DNA of 64,000 nucleotides from an uncultured Bradyrhizobium sp. (GTDB lineage: Bacteria > Pseudomonadota > Alphaproteobacteria > Rhizobiales > Xanthobacteraceae): assembly GCF_936928535.1 (NCBI RefSeq), contig NZ_CAKZHY010000091.1, positions 1 through 64,000 of the forward strand, read 5' to 3'. Made by a program: the position numbers and the translations under genes. Below are positions 46,346 to 56,027 of this stretch, piece after piece; position 1 is the stretch's first letter; the number at the start of each line of letters is the position of its first letter. The notes under the pieces are model-generated. The model ran no database searches, was not told the DNA's origin, and was given only the letters and a program-made list of their open reading frames with translations.

Positions 46346-47581
46346 ATGATGGGCTCGAAACTCTCGATCGCACTCCTCGCTCTCGCCGCGTTCACCACGT
46401 CTGTGCAGGCACAGGACAAGGACATCATCGCGCGTGGCGAGTATCTCGCCCGCGCTGGTGACTGCACGGCCTGTCACACCGCGCCCGAGGGGCGCCTGTT
46501 CGCCGGCGGCCGCGCCATGCCGACGCCGTTCGGCACGCTTTACACCTCGAACATCACGCCGGATCCCGACACGGGAATTGGCAAATGGAGCGCCGACGAT
46601 TTCTACAAGACCATGCATAGCGGGCGCTATCCGGACGGCGGGCTGATCTATCCGGCAATGCCATTCGCCTCCTACACCAAGGTGACCCGCGCCGATAGCG
46701 ACGCGATTTTCGCGTATTTGCGTTCCATCGCGCCGGTGAACCAGAAGAACCGGCCGCACGAGCTGCGCTTCCCTTATGACAACAGGCAGCTCATTTTGGG
46801 CTGGCGCACGCTGTTCTTCAGCGAGGGCGAATTCAAGCCCAATCCGACGAAATCGGCCGAATGGAATCGCGGTGCCTATCTGGTCGAAGGCCTCGGCCAT
46901 TGCGGCATGTGCCATTCGCCGATCAATGCGCTCGGCGGCACGTCGCAATCGGACGCCTTCAAGGGCGGCCTGATCCCGATGCAGAACTGGTACGCGCCCT
47001 CGCTCACCTCCAACCGTGAGGCGGGTCTCGGCGACTGGAGCATCAAGGACATCACCGACCTGCTCCAGACCGGCGTCTCCGCGCGTGGCGTGGTCTACGG
47101 TCCGATGGCCGAGGTCGTGCACAACAGCCTGCAATATCTCGACGACGCCGACACCAAGGCGATGGCGGTGTACCTGAAGGGCATCGCGGAAGGCTCGACG
47201 CCGCCGCCGGCGAGCACGGTGCTGCCGAACACCGAGAGCAGCCTGCTGATCAGCCTCGGCAAGACCGTCTACGATAAGGACTGCGCGAGCTGTCATGGGA
47301 CGCAGGGCGAAGGCAAGCCGCCGCACTGGCCGCCGCTCGCCAACAACCAGTCGATCGAGATGCAGTCCGCCGTCAACCCGATCCGCATGGTGCTCAATGG
47401 CGGCTATCCGCCGGGTACCAAGGGCAACCCGATGCCTTACGGCATGCCGCCCTTCGCCGGCCTCCTCTCCGACAACGAGGTCGCCGCCGTCGTCTCCTAC
47501 ATTCGCACGGCCTGGGGCAATCGCGGTACGCCGGTCTCGGCGCGCGAGGCCAACGAGCTGCGTTCCGCACCGCTGAACTGA
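46346..47581 (+). CDS. Tri-haem cytochrome c, dehydrogenase-subunit type
   Basis: 411 aa from ATG 46346 (a second ATG follows at once but is out of frame). The signal peptide ends near SVQAQDKD. Three haem sites are seen: CTACHTAPEG, CGMCHSPINALGG and CASCHGTQGEG. The layout (GEYLARAGDCTACHT, GGRAMPTPFGTLYTSNITPD) is that of the cytochrome subunits of membrane alcohol and gluconate dehydrogenases, but no dehydrogenase gene is here. It may feed the oxidase directly. Confidence 0.87.
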   Translation: MMGSKLSIALLALAAFTTSVQAQDKDIIARGEYLARAGDCTACHTAPEGRLFAGGRAMPTPFGTLYTSNITPDPDTGIGKWSADDFYKTMHSGRYPDGGLIYPAMPFASYTKVTRADSDAIFAYLRSIAPVNQKNRPHELRFPYDNRQLILGWRTLFFSEGEFKPNPTKSAEWNRGAYLVEGLGHCGMCHSPINALGGTSQSDAFKGGLIPMQNWYAPSLTSNREAGLGDWSIKDITDLLQTGVSARGVVYGPMAEVVHNSLQYLDDADTKAMAVYLKGIAEGSTPPPASTVLPNTESSLLISLGKTVYDKDCASCHGTQGEGKPPHWPPLANNQSIEMQSAVNPIRMVLNGGYPPGTKGNPMPYGMPPFAGLLSDNEVAAVVSYIRTAWGNRGTPVSAREANELRSAPLN

Positions 47582-47589
47582 GAGGCATC

Positions 47590-47766
47590 ATGTTCAACTC
47601 CGATCAGCCGACCAGCCCGGCGGCCGCCGACCAGGCCGTCGAGGAAGTCGTCGCGCAAGGACCGTCCGGCGCGATCGTGGTCGCCGGCATCGCCACGGCT
47701 TGCGTGGTGGCGATGTGGCTTGCGTTCTATCTGTTCGTCTTCTTGCCGCGAGGGCCGCTGCAATGA
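47590..47766 (+). CDS. Small single-pass membrane protein of the oxidase operon (58 aa)
   Basis: ATG at 47590, stop 47764-47766, overlapping the subunit II start (ATGA). The N-terminus is polar (MFNSDQPTSPAAADQAVEEV) and is followed by one helix (IVVAGIATACVVAMWLAFYL) ending FVFLPRGPLQ. By position and shape it could be the small extra subunit found in some oxidases, such as subunit IIa of ba3 enzymes, but no sequence family is recognised. Confidence 0.7.
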   Translation: MFNSDQPTSPAAADQAVEEVVAQGPSGAIVVAGIATACVVAMWLAFYLFVFLPRGPLQ

Positions 47767-48326
47767 GCGCAGAAGACACCCATGGCAGCGTCGAGGTCGC
47801 CGCCCGCGTCGAGCGACGCTGGGCCGCCATTGCCGTCCTCATCATCGTGGGCATGGCGCTGCTGGCGGCTTTCGCCGGCATCCATCAGGCCACCATGCCG
47901 CAGCCGCGTGTCGAGACCACCGATCCGTCGCGCATTCATCTCACAGGCGAATTCGTCGAGAGCAATCTCGGCAGCGTGCTGGAGGCCAACGGCAATGTCA
48001 CCGTGCGGGCGATCGGGCAGCAATATTCCTTCACGCCGGCCTGCATCGTGGTGCCCGTCGATACGCCGATCACGCTGCGCGCCACCAGCGCCGACGTCGT
48101 TCACGGCATCCTGATCCAGGGTACCAACGTCAACACCATGCTGGTGCCGGGCTACATTTCCGAGCAGCTGATGCGCTTTGCCAGGACGGGCGACTATCTG
48201 ATGCCGTGCCAGGAGTTCTGCTCCTTCGGCCATGAGGGCATGTGGGGTAAAGTCAAGGTAATCGACAAGACCGACTTCGCATCCCGCGCGAAGTCCGACG
48301 GGAGGCTGAGCTGTGTTGGCCAATAG
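47763..48326 (+). CDS. Cytochrome c oxidase subunit II (CuA)
   Basis: 187 aa from ATG 47763. One N-terminal membrane helix (IAVLIIVGMALLAAFAG) precedes the cupredoxin domain. The CuA ligands are His in SADVVHGI and the set CQEFCSFGHEGM. The single anchor and short length match B-type (ba3-like) subunit II. Its end overlaps the subunit I start by 14 bases. Confidence 0.92.
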   Translation: MSAEDTHGSVEVAARVERRWAAIAVLIIVGMALLAAFAGIHQATMPQPRVETTDPSRIHLTGEFVESNLGSVLEANGNVTVRAIGQQYSFTPACIVVPVDTPITLRATSADVVHGILIQGTNVNTMLVPGYISEQLMRFARTGDYLMPCQEFCSFGHEGMWGKVKVIDKTDFASRAKSDGRLSCVGQ

Positions 48327-49935
48327 GAAGCTCATCCTCGCCCATTTCTCGTTTGCCTTCGCCGTGTTTGGCGTCGCGCTGACGCTCGGCGCCTGGCAGA
48401 TGTTCATCCGCAGTCCGATCGGCACCTGGCTCTCGAACCCGGAGCTCTACTACCGCTCGCTGACTGCCCACGGCACAGTGATGGGCTACGTGTTCCCGAC
48501 GCTGGTCGCGATGGGTTTCGGCTACGCCATTAGCGAATCCGCGCTGGAGCAGCGCCTGGTCGGCGTGCGCTGGGCCTGGACAGGATTCTGGCTGATCGTC
48601 TTCGGCAGCGTCATGGCGGTGACCCCGATCGCGCTGGGGCGCGCCTCCGTGCTCTACACGTTCTATCCGCCGCTGATCGGCAATCTGTTCTACTACCTCG
48701 GCGTCGTCCTGGTCGTTGTCGGCTCCTGGATCTGGGTCGCGCTGATGTCGATCAATCTGCGCGTCTGGCGCAACGCCCATCCCGGTGCGCCAGTGCCGCT
48801 CGCCATGTTCGCCAACGTCGCGGGCTCATATCTGTGGGCCTGGACCGCGGTCGGCGCCGCGCTCGAGCTGCTGCTCCAGATCATCCCCGTCGCGGCGGGG
48901 CTGAAGAACACGATCGATGCCGGCCTCGCCCGTATCTTCTTCTCGTGGACGCTGCATGCCATCGTCTATTTCTGGCTGATGCCGACTTATATCGCCTATT
49001 ACACCATCGTGCCGCGCGCGATCGGCGGCCGGGTCTATTCCGACACCATGGCGCGGATCTCTTTCATCCTGTTCCTGGTGGTGGCGATGCCGATCGGCAT
49101 GCACCACACGTTCGCCGATCCGCAGGTCGGCGCCGGCTTCAAGTTCATCCATTCGGCCTTCACGGCGCTGGTCGCACTGCCGACGCTGCTGACGGTGTTC
49201 ACGATATGCGCCTCGGTAGAGATCGCTGCGCGCCTGCGCGGCGGCCGCGGCCTGTTCGGCTGGATCAGGGCCCTGCCCTGGGACAATCCGATGCTGCTGG
49301 CGCTGGCGTTCTCGTTCGTCATGCTCGGCTTCGGCGGCGCGGGCGGGCTCATCAACATGAGCTATCAGCTCGATGCGTCGATCCACAACACGCAATGGAT
49401 CACCGGCCATTTCCACCTGATCTTCGGTGGCGCCATCGTGATCATGTATTTTGCGATCGCCTATGACCTCTGGCCGCATCTGACGGGCCGCGAGATGATC
49501 GATGTCAGGCTGATCCGCACGCAGCTCTGGCTGTGGTTCATCGGCATGATCGTCACGACCTTCCCGTGGCACTGGGTTGGCATCCTGGGCATGCCGCGCC
49601 GCATGGCCTATTTCGACTTCGGCGATCCCGCCATCGCGCCGCAGGCGCTGTCGGTGATTTTCTCCGTGATCGGCGGCTTCATTCTCCTGGCCTCGGGCAT
49701 CCTGTTCCTGGTCATCCTTGCCCGCGGCATGCGCGCTCCTCAGGCAGACGCCGGCGCCTATCGCTTTGCGATCGCCGTGCACCAGCCGACGACCGTGCCG
49801 GTTGCGCTCAACACCCATGCGCTGTGGGTGGCGCTGATGATCGCGCTCACCATCACCAATTATGGCTATCCAATCCTCAATCTCGCGACCACGGCGGGAA
49901 CATCGGTGCCGGCCGTCTATGTGGGAGCGCAGTGA
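48313..49935 (+). CDS. Cytochrome c oxidase subunit I, B (ba3)-type
   Basis: 540 aa from GTG 48313, with GGAGG upstream. About 13 membrane helices. Haem and CuB ligands: His in TAHGTVMGY, LHAIVYFW (His and Tyr four apart, the cross-linked pair), MHHTF and TGHFHL. The usual A-type HPEVY Glu is absent, so proton entry should follow the B-type K-path only. It reduces O2 to water at the cytoplasmic membrane. No subunit III or haem-assembly gene is next to it. Confidence 0.93.
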   Translation: MLANRKLILAHFSFAFAVFGVALTLGAWQMFIRSPIGTWLSNPELYYRSLTAHGTVMGYVFPTLVAMGFGYAISESALEQRLVGVRWAWTGFWLIVFGSVMAVTPIALGRASVLYTFYPPLIGNLFYYLGVVLVVVGSWIWVALMSINLRVWRNAHPGAPVPLAMFANVAGSYLWAWTAVGAALELLLQIIPVAAGLKNTIDAGLARIFFSWTLHAIVYFWLMPTYIAYYTIVPRAIGGRVYSDTMARISFILFLVVAMPIGMHHTFADPQVGAGFKFIHSAFTALVALPTLLTVFTICASVEIAARLRGGRGLFGWIRALPWDNPMLLALAFSFVMLGFGGAGGLINMSYQLDASIHNTQWITGHFHLIFGGAIVIMYFAIAYDLWPHLTGREMIDVRLIRTQLWLWFIGMIVTTFPWHWVGILGMPRRMAYFDFGDPAIAPQALSVIFSVIGGFILLASGILFLVILARGMRAPQADAGAYRFAIAVHQPTTVPVALNTHALWVALMIALTITNYGYPILNLATTAGTSVPAVYVGAQ

Positions 49936-50750
49936 TGGGCACGCGCGACCTCTTCACCTTCAGCAATCCGCACTTCGCGCGTGGCGTCGGCATCACCGCC
50001 GCGATCCTGATCTTGACGGCGATTGCCGGCTTCATCGTGCTGCCTTTCGCACAGCCCTGGGTCCAGTTCGCCAATGTCTGGGACGCGATCTGCAGCGCGG
50101 CCGGCGTGCCACAACGCGCTGCGAGCGTCACGGCGCCCGAACAGGCCAAACGCCTGTCGGAGGTGGTGCTGACCTCGCACACGCTGTCGCGTCCGAGCCA
50201 GGAGGCCATCGGTCGTGGCGCGACGCTGGCGCAGCGTTGTGCGATCTGCCACGGGCCGACCGGAATCAGTCGGGCGGATTCGCCCAACCTTGCCGGCCAA
50301 TATGCCGCCGTGATCTACAAGGAGCTGTTCGATTTCCGCTCGGGCGCGCGCTCCAATGCCGTGATGTCGCCGTTCGCCGTCAACCTCACCGATGAAGAAA
50401 TCGCCGATCTCTCAAACTATTACGCCTATCTGCCGCGGCTGCCGGCCTATCACCCGACGCCGCAATTGCCGAAGCCGAACATCGTCATTTACGGCGCGCC
50501 GATGCGCGGCATCGCGCCCTGCGGCGCCTGCCATGGCAGCCTCGACAACAAGACCGGAAGCCCGTGGCTCGAGGGACAATCCGAGGCCTACATGAAGGCG
50601 CAGCTCCAGGCGTTTGCGTCCGGCGAACGCCACAACGATATCAGCCAGCAGATGCGCAACATCGCCCGCGCGATGACGCCGCAGGAGATCGAGGCCGCCG
50701 CGGCGTACTATGCTTCGCAGCCGCCGGAGGTGGTGAAGGCGGTGGATTGA
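49935..50750 (+). CDS. Membrane-anchored di-haem cytochrome c
   Basis: 271 aa from ATG 49935, overlapping the subunit I stop by one base. An uncleaved N-terminal anchor (ITAAILILTAIAGFIVLPF) is followed by two c-type domains with CAICHGPTG and CGACHGSLDN, each with later Met ligands. It probably passes electrons to CuA, like the fused cytochromes of caa3-type enzymes. Its stop lies directly against the convergent ratA-like stop with no gap. Confidence 0.88.
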   Translation: MGTRDLFTFSNPHFARGVGITAAILILTAIAGFIVLPFAQPWVQFANVWDAICSAAGVPQRAASVTAPEQAKRLSEVVLTSHTLSRPSQEAIGRGATLAQRCAICHGPTGISRADSPNLAGQYAAVIYKELFDFRSGARSNAVMSPFAVNLTDEEIADLSNYYAYLPRLPAYHPTPQLPKPNIVIYGAPMRGIAPCGACHGSLDNKTGSPWLEGQSEAYMKAQLQAFASGERHNDISQQMRNIARAMTPQEIEAAAAYYASQPPEVVKAVD

Positions 50751-51233
50751 TTACGACGACGCCAGCTTCGGCCGGCCGTAGATCGCATCCGCCCGTTTTT
50801 CGAACGCGATGGAAAAGCGCGCGAAGGCCGCGTCGAACATCGAGCCCATCAGCATCGCCAGCATGCGGCTCTTGAACTCATAGGCGAGGAAGAAGCCGAC
50901 GTCGCAGAATTCATTGCCGTCCTGCTGGCCCTTCGGCTCGAACGTCCAGCGGTTTTCGAGATTGCTGAACGGACCTTGCAGATATTCCACCAGGATCTTC
51001 AGATTGGCGCGGTCGAGCGTGACGCGGCTGGTGAAGGACTCTTTCACCAGTTTGAACGACACCGTCATGTCGGCGACCAGCACCTCGGTGCCATCGGGCT
51101 TGGCCATGCGCTGGCGGATCTTCAGCGCGCTGCACAGCGGCACGAATTCCGGATAGCGCTCGACATCGGCGACCAGATCAAACATCTCGGATGCGCTGTG
51201 ATTGACACGGCGCTTGCTCGAAAATTTGGGCAT
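50751..51233 (-). CDS. COQ10/RatA-type START-like lipid-binding protein
   Basis: 160 aa, a polyketide cyclase/START fold (MPKFSSKRRVNHSASEMFDL, then VERYPEFVPLC and FLAYEFKSRMLAMLMGSMF). Homologues are the ubiquinone-binding COQ10 proteins and E. coli RatA; in alphaproteobacteria the quinone-binding role is likelier. It follows lipA by six bases on the same strand, a conserved pair. Confidence 0.88.
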   Translation of the reverse strand: MPKFSSKRRVNHSASEMFDLVADVERYPEFVPLCSALKIRQRMAKPDGTEVLVADMTVSFKLVKESFTSRVTLDRANLKILVEYLQGPFSNLENRWTFEPKGQQDGNEFCDVGFFLAYEFKSRMLAMLMGSMFDAAFARFSIAFEKRADAIYGRPKLASS

Positions 51234-51239
51234 ATCAGT

Positions 51240-52196
51240 TCAGCGGGTGCTAGCTGCCCGCGCCGCCTTCAGTCGCGCAAAATCCTCGCCGGCGTGATGC
51301 GACGAACGGGTCAGCGGGCTCGCCGATACCATCAGGAAGCCCTTGGTGTAGGCGACCTTTTCGTACGACGAAAACTCGTCCGGCGGCACGTAGCGCATCA
51401 CGGCGTGATGCTTGCGGGTCGGCTGGAGATATTGCCCGATGGTGAGGAAGTCGACGTCGGCGGAGCGTAAGTCGTCCATCACCTGCTGCACCTCGTGGCG
51501 CTCTTCGCCCAGGCCAACCATGATGCCTGACTTGGTGAAGATGGCGGGATCGAGCTCCTTGACCCGCTGCAGCAGCCGGATCGAGTGGAAATAGCGCGCG
51601 CCAGGCCGCACCGTGAGATAGCGCGACGGCACGGTCTCGAGATTGTGGTTGAAGACGTCGGGCCGCGCAGCCACGACGATTTCGAGCGCGCCTTCCTTGC
51701 GCAGGAAGTCCGGCGTCAGGATCTCGATCGTGGTCGAAGGACACGCGGCGCGGATGGCACGGATGGTCTGGGCAAAATGCTCGGCGCCGCCGTCGGCGAG
51801 ATCGTCGCGGTCGACCGAGGTGATGACGACGTGGGCGAGGCCGAGCTTGGCGACAGCCTCGGCGACGTTGTGCGGCTCGGCCGCATCCAGCGCGTTGGGC
51901 AGGCCGGTCTTGACGTTGCAGAAGGCGCAGGCCCGGGTGCAGGTGTCACCCATGATCATGAAGGTGGCGTGCTTCTTGTCCCAGCACTCGCCGATATTCG
52001 GGCAGCCGGCCTCCTCGCACACCGTGTGCAGCCCGTTGGCGCGCACGATGTTGCGGGTGTCGGCATAGCCGCGGGTGTTGGGCGCGCGCACGCGGATCCA
52101 GTCCGGCTTCGGCGGCGAAGCGGAATCAGGGCGATTCACCTTTTCAGGGTGGCGCGGGCGCAGCGGGTTCGTGATGGTATCGACAATAACGACCAT
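51240..52196 (-). CDS. lipA: Lipoyl synthase
   Basis: 318 aa. A radical SAM enzyme with both iron-sulfur cysteine sets: the auxiliary [12 protein letters not shown] and the SAM motif CTRACAFC; the C-terminal [10 protein letters not shown] supplies the conserved Ser ligand. It inserts two sulfurs into octanoyl-protein. Upstream is divergent from the glycosylase gene. Confidence 0.97.
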   Translation of the reverse strand: MVVIVDTITNPLRPRHPEKVNRPDSASPPKPDWIRVRAPNTRGYADTRNIVRANGLHTVCEEAGCPNIGECWDKKHATFMIMGDTCTRACAFCNVKTGLPNALDAAEPHNVAEAVAKLGLAHVVITSVDRDDLADGGAEHFAQTIRAIRAACPSTTIEILTPDFLRKEGALEIVVAARPDVFNHNLETVPSRYLTVRPGARYFHSIRLLQRVKELDPAIFTKSGIMVGLGEERHEVQQVMDDLRSADVDFLTIGQYLQPTRKHHAVMRYVPPDEFSSYEKVAYTKGFLMVSASPLTRSSHHAGEDFARLKAARAASTR

Positions 52197-52326
52197 GATC
52201 TGTCCGGTCTGTTCAGGTCCTACCTAGTCGGTCTGGCTGCCTGCCGCAACCCGGCTCGCGCCGCCTCAGGGAACATGGCAGATATGGGCAATATCCTGCT
52301 CTGTTCTCAGGCGATTCTCACCTCGA

Positions 52327-52929
52327 ATGGCTCCAGTCTCGAAGACGCCCACACCCCGGCTCGGCAAGGCCCTGAAGCGCAGCTTTTTCGATCGCGACGT
52401 CCGCGAGGTTGCCCGCGACCTGATCGGCGCGACCATGCTGGTCGACGGCGTCGGCGGGGTCATCGTCGAGGTCGAGGCCTATCATCATACCGAGCCGGCG
52501 GCGCACTCCTACAATGGTCCGACGCCGCGGAACCAGATCATGTTCGGTCCGCCCGGCTTTGCCTATGTCTACCGCTCCTACGGCATCCATTGGTGCGTCA
52601 ACTTCGTCTGCGAGGCGGCAGGCTCGGCCGCCGCCGTGCTGATCCGCGCGCTGGAGCCAACGCATGGCCTCGCCGCGATGCGCCGCCGCCGTCACCTCCA
52701 GGAGGTGCACGCCCTGTGCTCGGGCCCGGGCAAGCTGACCGAGGCGCTCGGCATCACCATCGCGCACAACACCCTGCCCCTCGATCGTCCTCCGATCGCG
52801 TTGCATGCGCGGACCGAGGATGTCGAAGTCGCGACCGGCATCCGGATCGGCATCACCAAGGCGGTTGAGCTGCCCTGGCGCTATGGCGTCAGGGGCTCGA
52901 AATTCCTCAGCAAGCCGTTTCCGAGATAG
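52327..52929 (+). CDS. 3-methyladenine DNA glycosylase (AAG/MPG family)
   Basis: 200 aa. The AAG fold is clear: the catalytic region [19 protein letters not shown], the intercalating Tyr in [17 protein letters not shown], and [14 protein letters not shown]. It excises alkylated purines as a monofunctional glycosylase. The gene stands alone and is followed by an intergenic palindromic repeat before the convergent valS. Confidence 0.92.
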   Translation: MAPVSKTPTPRLGKALKRSFFDRDVREVARDLIGATMLVDGVGGVIVEVEAYHHTEPAAHSYNGPTPRNQIMFGPPGFAYVYRSYGIHWCVNFVCEAAGSAAAVLIRALEPTHGLAAMRRRRHLQEVHALCSGPGKLTEALGITIAHNTLPLDRPPIALHARTEDVEVATGIRIGITKAVELPWRYGVRGSKFLSKPFPR

Positions 52930-52934
52930 CTGTT

Positions 52935-53017
52935 GTCGTTCCGGGGCGCGTCGAAGACGCGAACCCGGAACGTCGAGGTTCCGGATTCGATGCTCCGCAT
53001 CGCTCCGGAATGACGAC
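52935..53017. repeat. Palindromic intergenic repeat, three-hairpin type
   Basis: The outer arms GTCGTTCCGG and CCGGAATGACGAC nearly pair, enclosing GAACCCGGAAC...GTTCCGGATTC and a small GATGCTCCGCATC hairpin. This cloverleaf-like element is of the kind repeated many times in Bradyrhizobium genomes. It lies between the convergent glycosylase and valS genes and may end both transcripts. Confidence 0.65.
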
Positions 53018-53021
53018 GAGG

Positions 53022-55898
53022 TTACGACGCCTGCTTCAGCCGCTCCAGCGCCTCGAGCAGCTTGGCCTTCCGGGCCAGCGCCGCCTCGCGCTTTTCGCGC
53101 TCCTCCTCGACGACCTCTTCGGCCGCGTTGGCCACGAACTTTTCGTTCGCGAGCTTGGACTCGGCACGCTTGATGTCGGCGTCGGCCTTCGCGATCTCCT
53201 TGTCGAGACGCGTGCGCTCGGCGGCCACGTCGACCACGCCCTTGATCGGCAGCGCGGCCACCTCACCTCGAACGAGCAGCTGAACGGCGCCGTCAGGTGC
53301 GCGGTCGGCGAAGGAGATCTCGGACAGCCGGGCCATGCGCTTAATGACGTCAGTCCAGCGCGGCGCGCGTTCCTTGGTTTCTGCCGAGGCACCCGCGAGC
53401 ACCAGCGCCGTCAGCGTGGCCGGCGGAATGTTCATCTCGGCGCGGACCGAGCGGATTTGCGTGACCAGATCGATCACCCAGCCGATCTCCGCCTCCGCCT
53501 TGGGATCGGTGAAGTCGGCATGGTCGAAGATCGGCATCACGAACGCCGGCGAGACCAGCGGATCGGTCGGTCCGGCCGCGGCCGCAAGCATCGCAAGTTG
53601 CTCCGGTGTCGGCTCGGTCCGCTTCAGAGGCCAGTCAGCCAGTGCAAGCAGGCCGTCGCGTTTGGCTGTCACTTCCCACAGCTCTTCGGTGATGAAGGGC
53701 ATGAAGGGGTGCAGCAGCTTCAGGATCTCGTCGCGCGCCCAGGCCACCATGGCGCGGGTCTCGTCCTTGGCGGGGCTGTCAGGGCCGAGCAGGACGGGCT
53801 TGGCGAGTTCGACATACCAGTCGCAATAGACGTTCCAGACGAAACGATAGATCGCGCCGGCAGCATCGTTGAAGCGATAGGCTTCGATGGCTTCGGTCAC
53901 TTCGCGCGTGGTGTGCGCGCTCTCATGCGCGATCCAGCGGTTCAGCGTTTCCTTGGCCTTGGCCGGCTCGAACCCATCGGGTAAGGCGCAATGGTTCATC
54001 TCGGCGAAGCGCGAGGCGTTCCAGAGCTTGGTCGCGAAATTGCGGTAGCCCTCGACTCGGCTGGTGGCGAGCTTGATGTCGCGCCCTTGCGCGGCCATCG
54101 CGGCCAGCGTGAAGCGCAGCGCGTCGGCACCAAATTCGTCGATCAGGTTGAGCGGATCGATGACATTGCCTTTCGACTTCGACATCTTGGCGCCCTTCTC
54201 GTCGCGGACGAGGGCGTGGATGTAGATCGTCGAGAACGGGATCTCCTTCATGAAATGAAGGCCCATCATCATCATCCGGGCGACCCAGAAGAAGATGATA
54301 TCGAAACCTGTCACCAGCACGTTGGTCGGGTAGTAGCGCTGCACCTCGGGCGCATCTTCAGGCCAGCCGAGCGTCGAGAACGGCCACAGCGCCGAGGAGA
54401 ACCAGGTGTCGAGCACGTCCTCGTCGCGCGTGATGAAGCCCTCGCGCTTGTTGCGGTCGAGCGCCATCTCGCGGCCCTGCTCGGCCGTGATCACTTCCTG
54501 CTCGACGTAATAGCCGAGCGCGTGGCTGATCGCCTCTTCCTCTGTCTCTGCGACGAAGACCTTGCCGTCGGGGCCGTACCAGGCCGGGATTTGATGGCCC
54601 CACCAGAGCTGGCGCGAGATGCACCAGGGCTGGATGTTCTCCATCCACTCGAAATAGGTCTTTTCCCAATTCTTCGGCACGAAGGTCGTCTCGCCCGAAC
54701 GCACCGCCGCGATCGCAGGCTTCGCCAACGTCTTGGCGTCGACGTACCACTGGTCGGTCAGATACGGCTCGATCACGCTGTTCGAGCGATCGCCGTGCGG
54801 CACCATGTGGGTGTGCGGCTCGATCCGCTCGACGAAGCCGAACGACTCCAGCCGCTCGACGATGCGCTTGCGCGCCGCGAAGCGGTCGACCTTGTTGAAT
54901 TCCTCGGCGAACTGCGAAGCACCCTCCGGCAGGCCCTTCAAATAATCTTCGTTGTCGATGAGGTCGAGGCAGCCCTCCTTGTCCAACACGCTGATGCGGC
55001 GCAGGCCGTGGCGATTGCCGACCTCGAAGTCGTTGAAGTCGTGCGCCGGCGTCACCTTCACCGCGCCCGAGCCCTTCTCGGGATCGGAATATTCGTCGGC
55101 GACGATCCTGATCTTGCGACCGACCAGCGGCAGGACCACGTTCTTGCCGATCAGCTTCTGATAGCGCTCGTCCTCGGGATGCACGGCTACGCCGGTGTCG
55201 CCGAGCATGGTCTCGGGCCGCGTCGTGGCGACCACGATGAAGGTCGAGCGATCCTCTGGATCGAACGTCTTGCCCTCGATCGGATAGCGCAGATACCAGA
55301 GGTGGCCCTTCACCTCGGTCTGCTGCACTTCGAGATCGGAGATCGCGGTCAAGAGCTTGGTGTCCCAGTTCACCAGCCGCTTGTCCTTGTAGATCAGCCC
55401 TTCGCGGTGCAGCTCGACGAACACCTTGATGACGGCCTTGGACAGGCCCTCGTCCATGGTGAAACGCTCGCGCGACCAGTCGCAGGAGGCACCGAGGCGC
55501 TTGAGCTGGTTGATGATGGTGTCGCCACTTTCGGCCTTCCACTGCCAGACCCGCTCCAGGAACTTCTCACGGCCCATCTCGCGGCGGCCGGGCTGCTGGC
55601 GCTCCATCAGTTGGCGCTCAACCACCATCTGGGTGGCGATGCCGGCATGGTCGGTACCGGGCTGCCACAGCACGTCGCGGCCGCGCATGCGCTCGAACCG
55701 GCACAGGATGTCCTGGAGCGTATTGTTGAGGGCGTGGCCCATGTGCAGCGAGCCCGTCACGTTCGGCGGCGGGATCACGATGGTGAAGGGCACCGCGTCG
55801 CGGCGGTCGGGACGGCCGGCCTTGAAGGCGAGGCTGTCCTCCCACACGACGGACATGCGGGCTTCGATATCGGCGGGTCGGTAGTTTTTCTCGATCAT
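53022..55898 (-). CDS. valS: Valyl-tRNA synthetase
   Basis: 958 aa, normal length. Class I motifs: HIGH-type as HMGH in VTGSLHMGHALNN near residue 52, and KMSKS in KGAKMSKSKGNVIDP near 570. The editing domain (TTRPETMLGDTGVAV) and a C-terminal coiled coil (~890-958) are present. It charges tRNA-Val. Unlinked to its neighbours. Confidence 0.97.
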   Translation of the reverse strand: MIEKNYRPADIEARMSVVWEDSLAFKAGRPDRRDAVPFTIVIPPPNVTGSLHMGHALNNTLQDILCRFERMRGRDVLWQPGTDHAGIATQMVVERQLMERQQPGRREMGREKFLERVWQWKAESGDTIINQLKRLGASCDWSRERFTMDEGLSKAVIKVFVELHREGLIYKDKRLVNWDTKLLTAISDLEVQQTEVKGHLWYLRYPIEGKTFDPEDRSTFIVVATTRPETMLGDTGVAVHPEDERYQKLIGKNVVLPLVGRKIRIVADEYSDPEKGSGAVKVTPAHDFNDFEVGNRHGLRRISVLDKEGCLDLIDNEDYLKGLPEGASQFAEEFNKVDRFAARKRIVERLESFGFVERIEPHTHMVPHGDRSNSVIEPYLTDQWYVDAKTLAKPAIAAVRSGETTFVPKNWEKTYFEWMENIQPWCISRQLWWGHQIPAWYGPDGKVFVAETEEEAISHALGYYVEQEVITAEQGREMALDRNKREGFITRDEDVLDTWFSSALWPFSTLGWPEDAPEVQRYYPTNVLVTGFDIIFFWVARMMMMGLHFMKEIPFSTIYIHALVRDEKGAKMSKSKGNVIDPLNLIDEFGADALRFTLAAMAAQGRDIKLATSRVEGYRNFATKLWNASRFAEMNHCALPDGFEPAKAKETLNRWIAHESAHTTREVTEAIEAYRFNDAAGAIYRFVWNVYCDWYVELAKPVLLGPDSPAKDETRAMVAWARDEILKLLHPFMPFITEELWEVTAKRDGLLALADWPLKRTEPTPEQLAMLAAAAGPTDPLVSPAFVMPIFDHADFTDPKAEAEIGWVIDLVTQIRSVRAEMNIPPATLTALVLAGASAETKERAPRWTDVIKRMARLSEISFADRAPDGAVQLLVRGEVAALPIKGVVDVAAERTRLDKEIAKADADIKRAESKLANEKFVANAAEEVVEEEREKREAALARKAKLLEALERLKQAS

Positions 55899-56027
55899 GG
55901 GGCTGCTAGAAAGCCGCGCGCGGGGTTCAAGTCAACGGAAAGCTCAGCGGCAAAAGGGCTTTCCGGCCCGACCGGCAGGTCTTGTATGACACAGGAGCAG
56001 AGCTTTATCGGGGCCGTGGGGCCCGGT

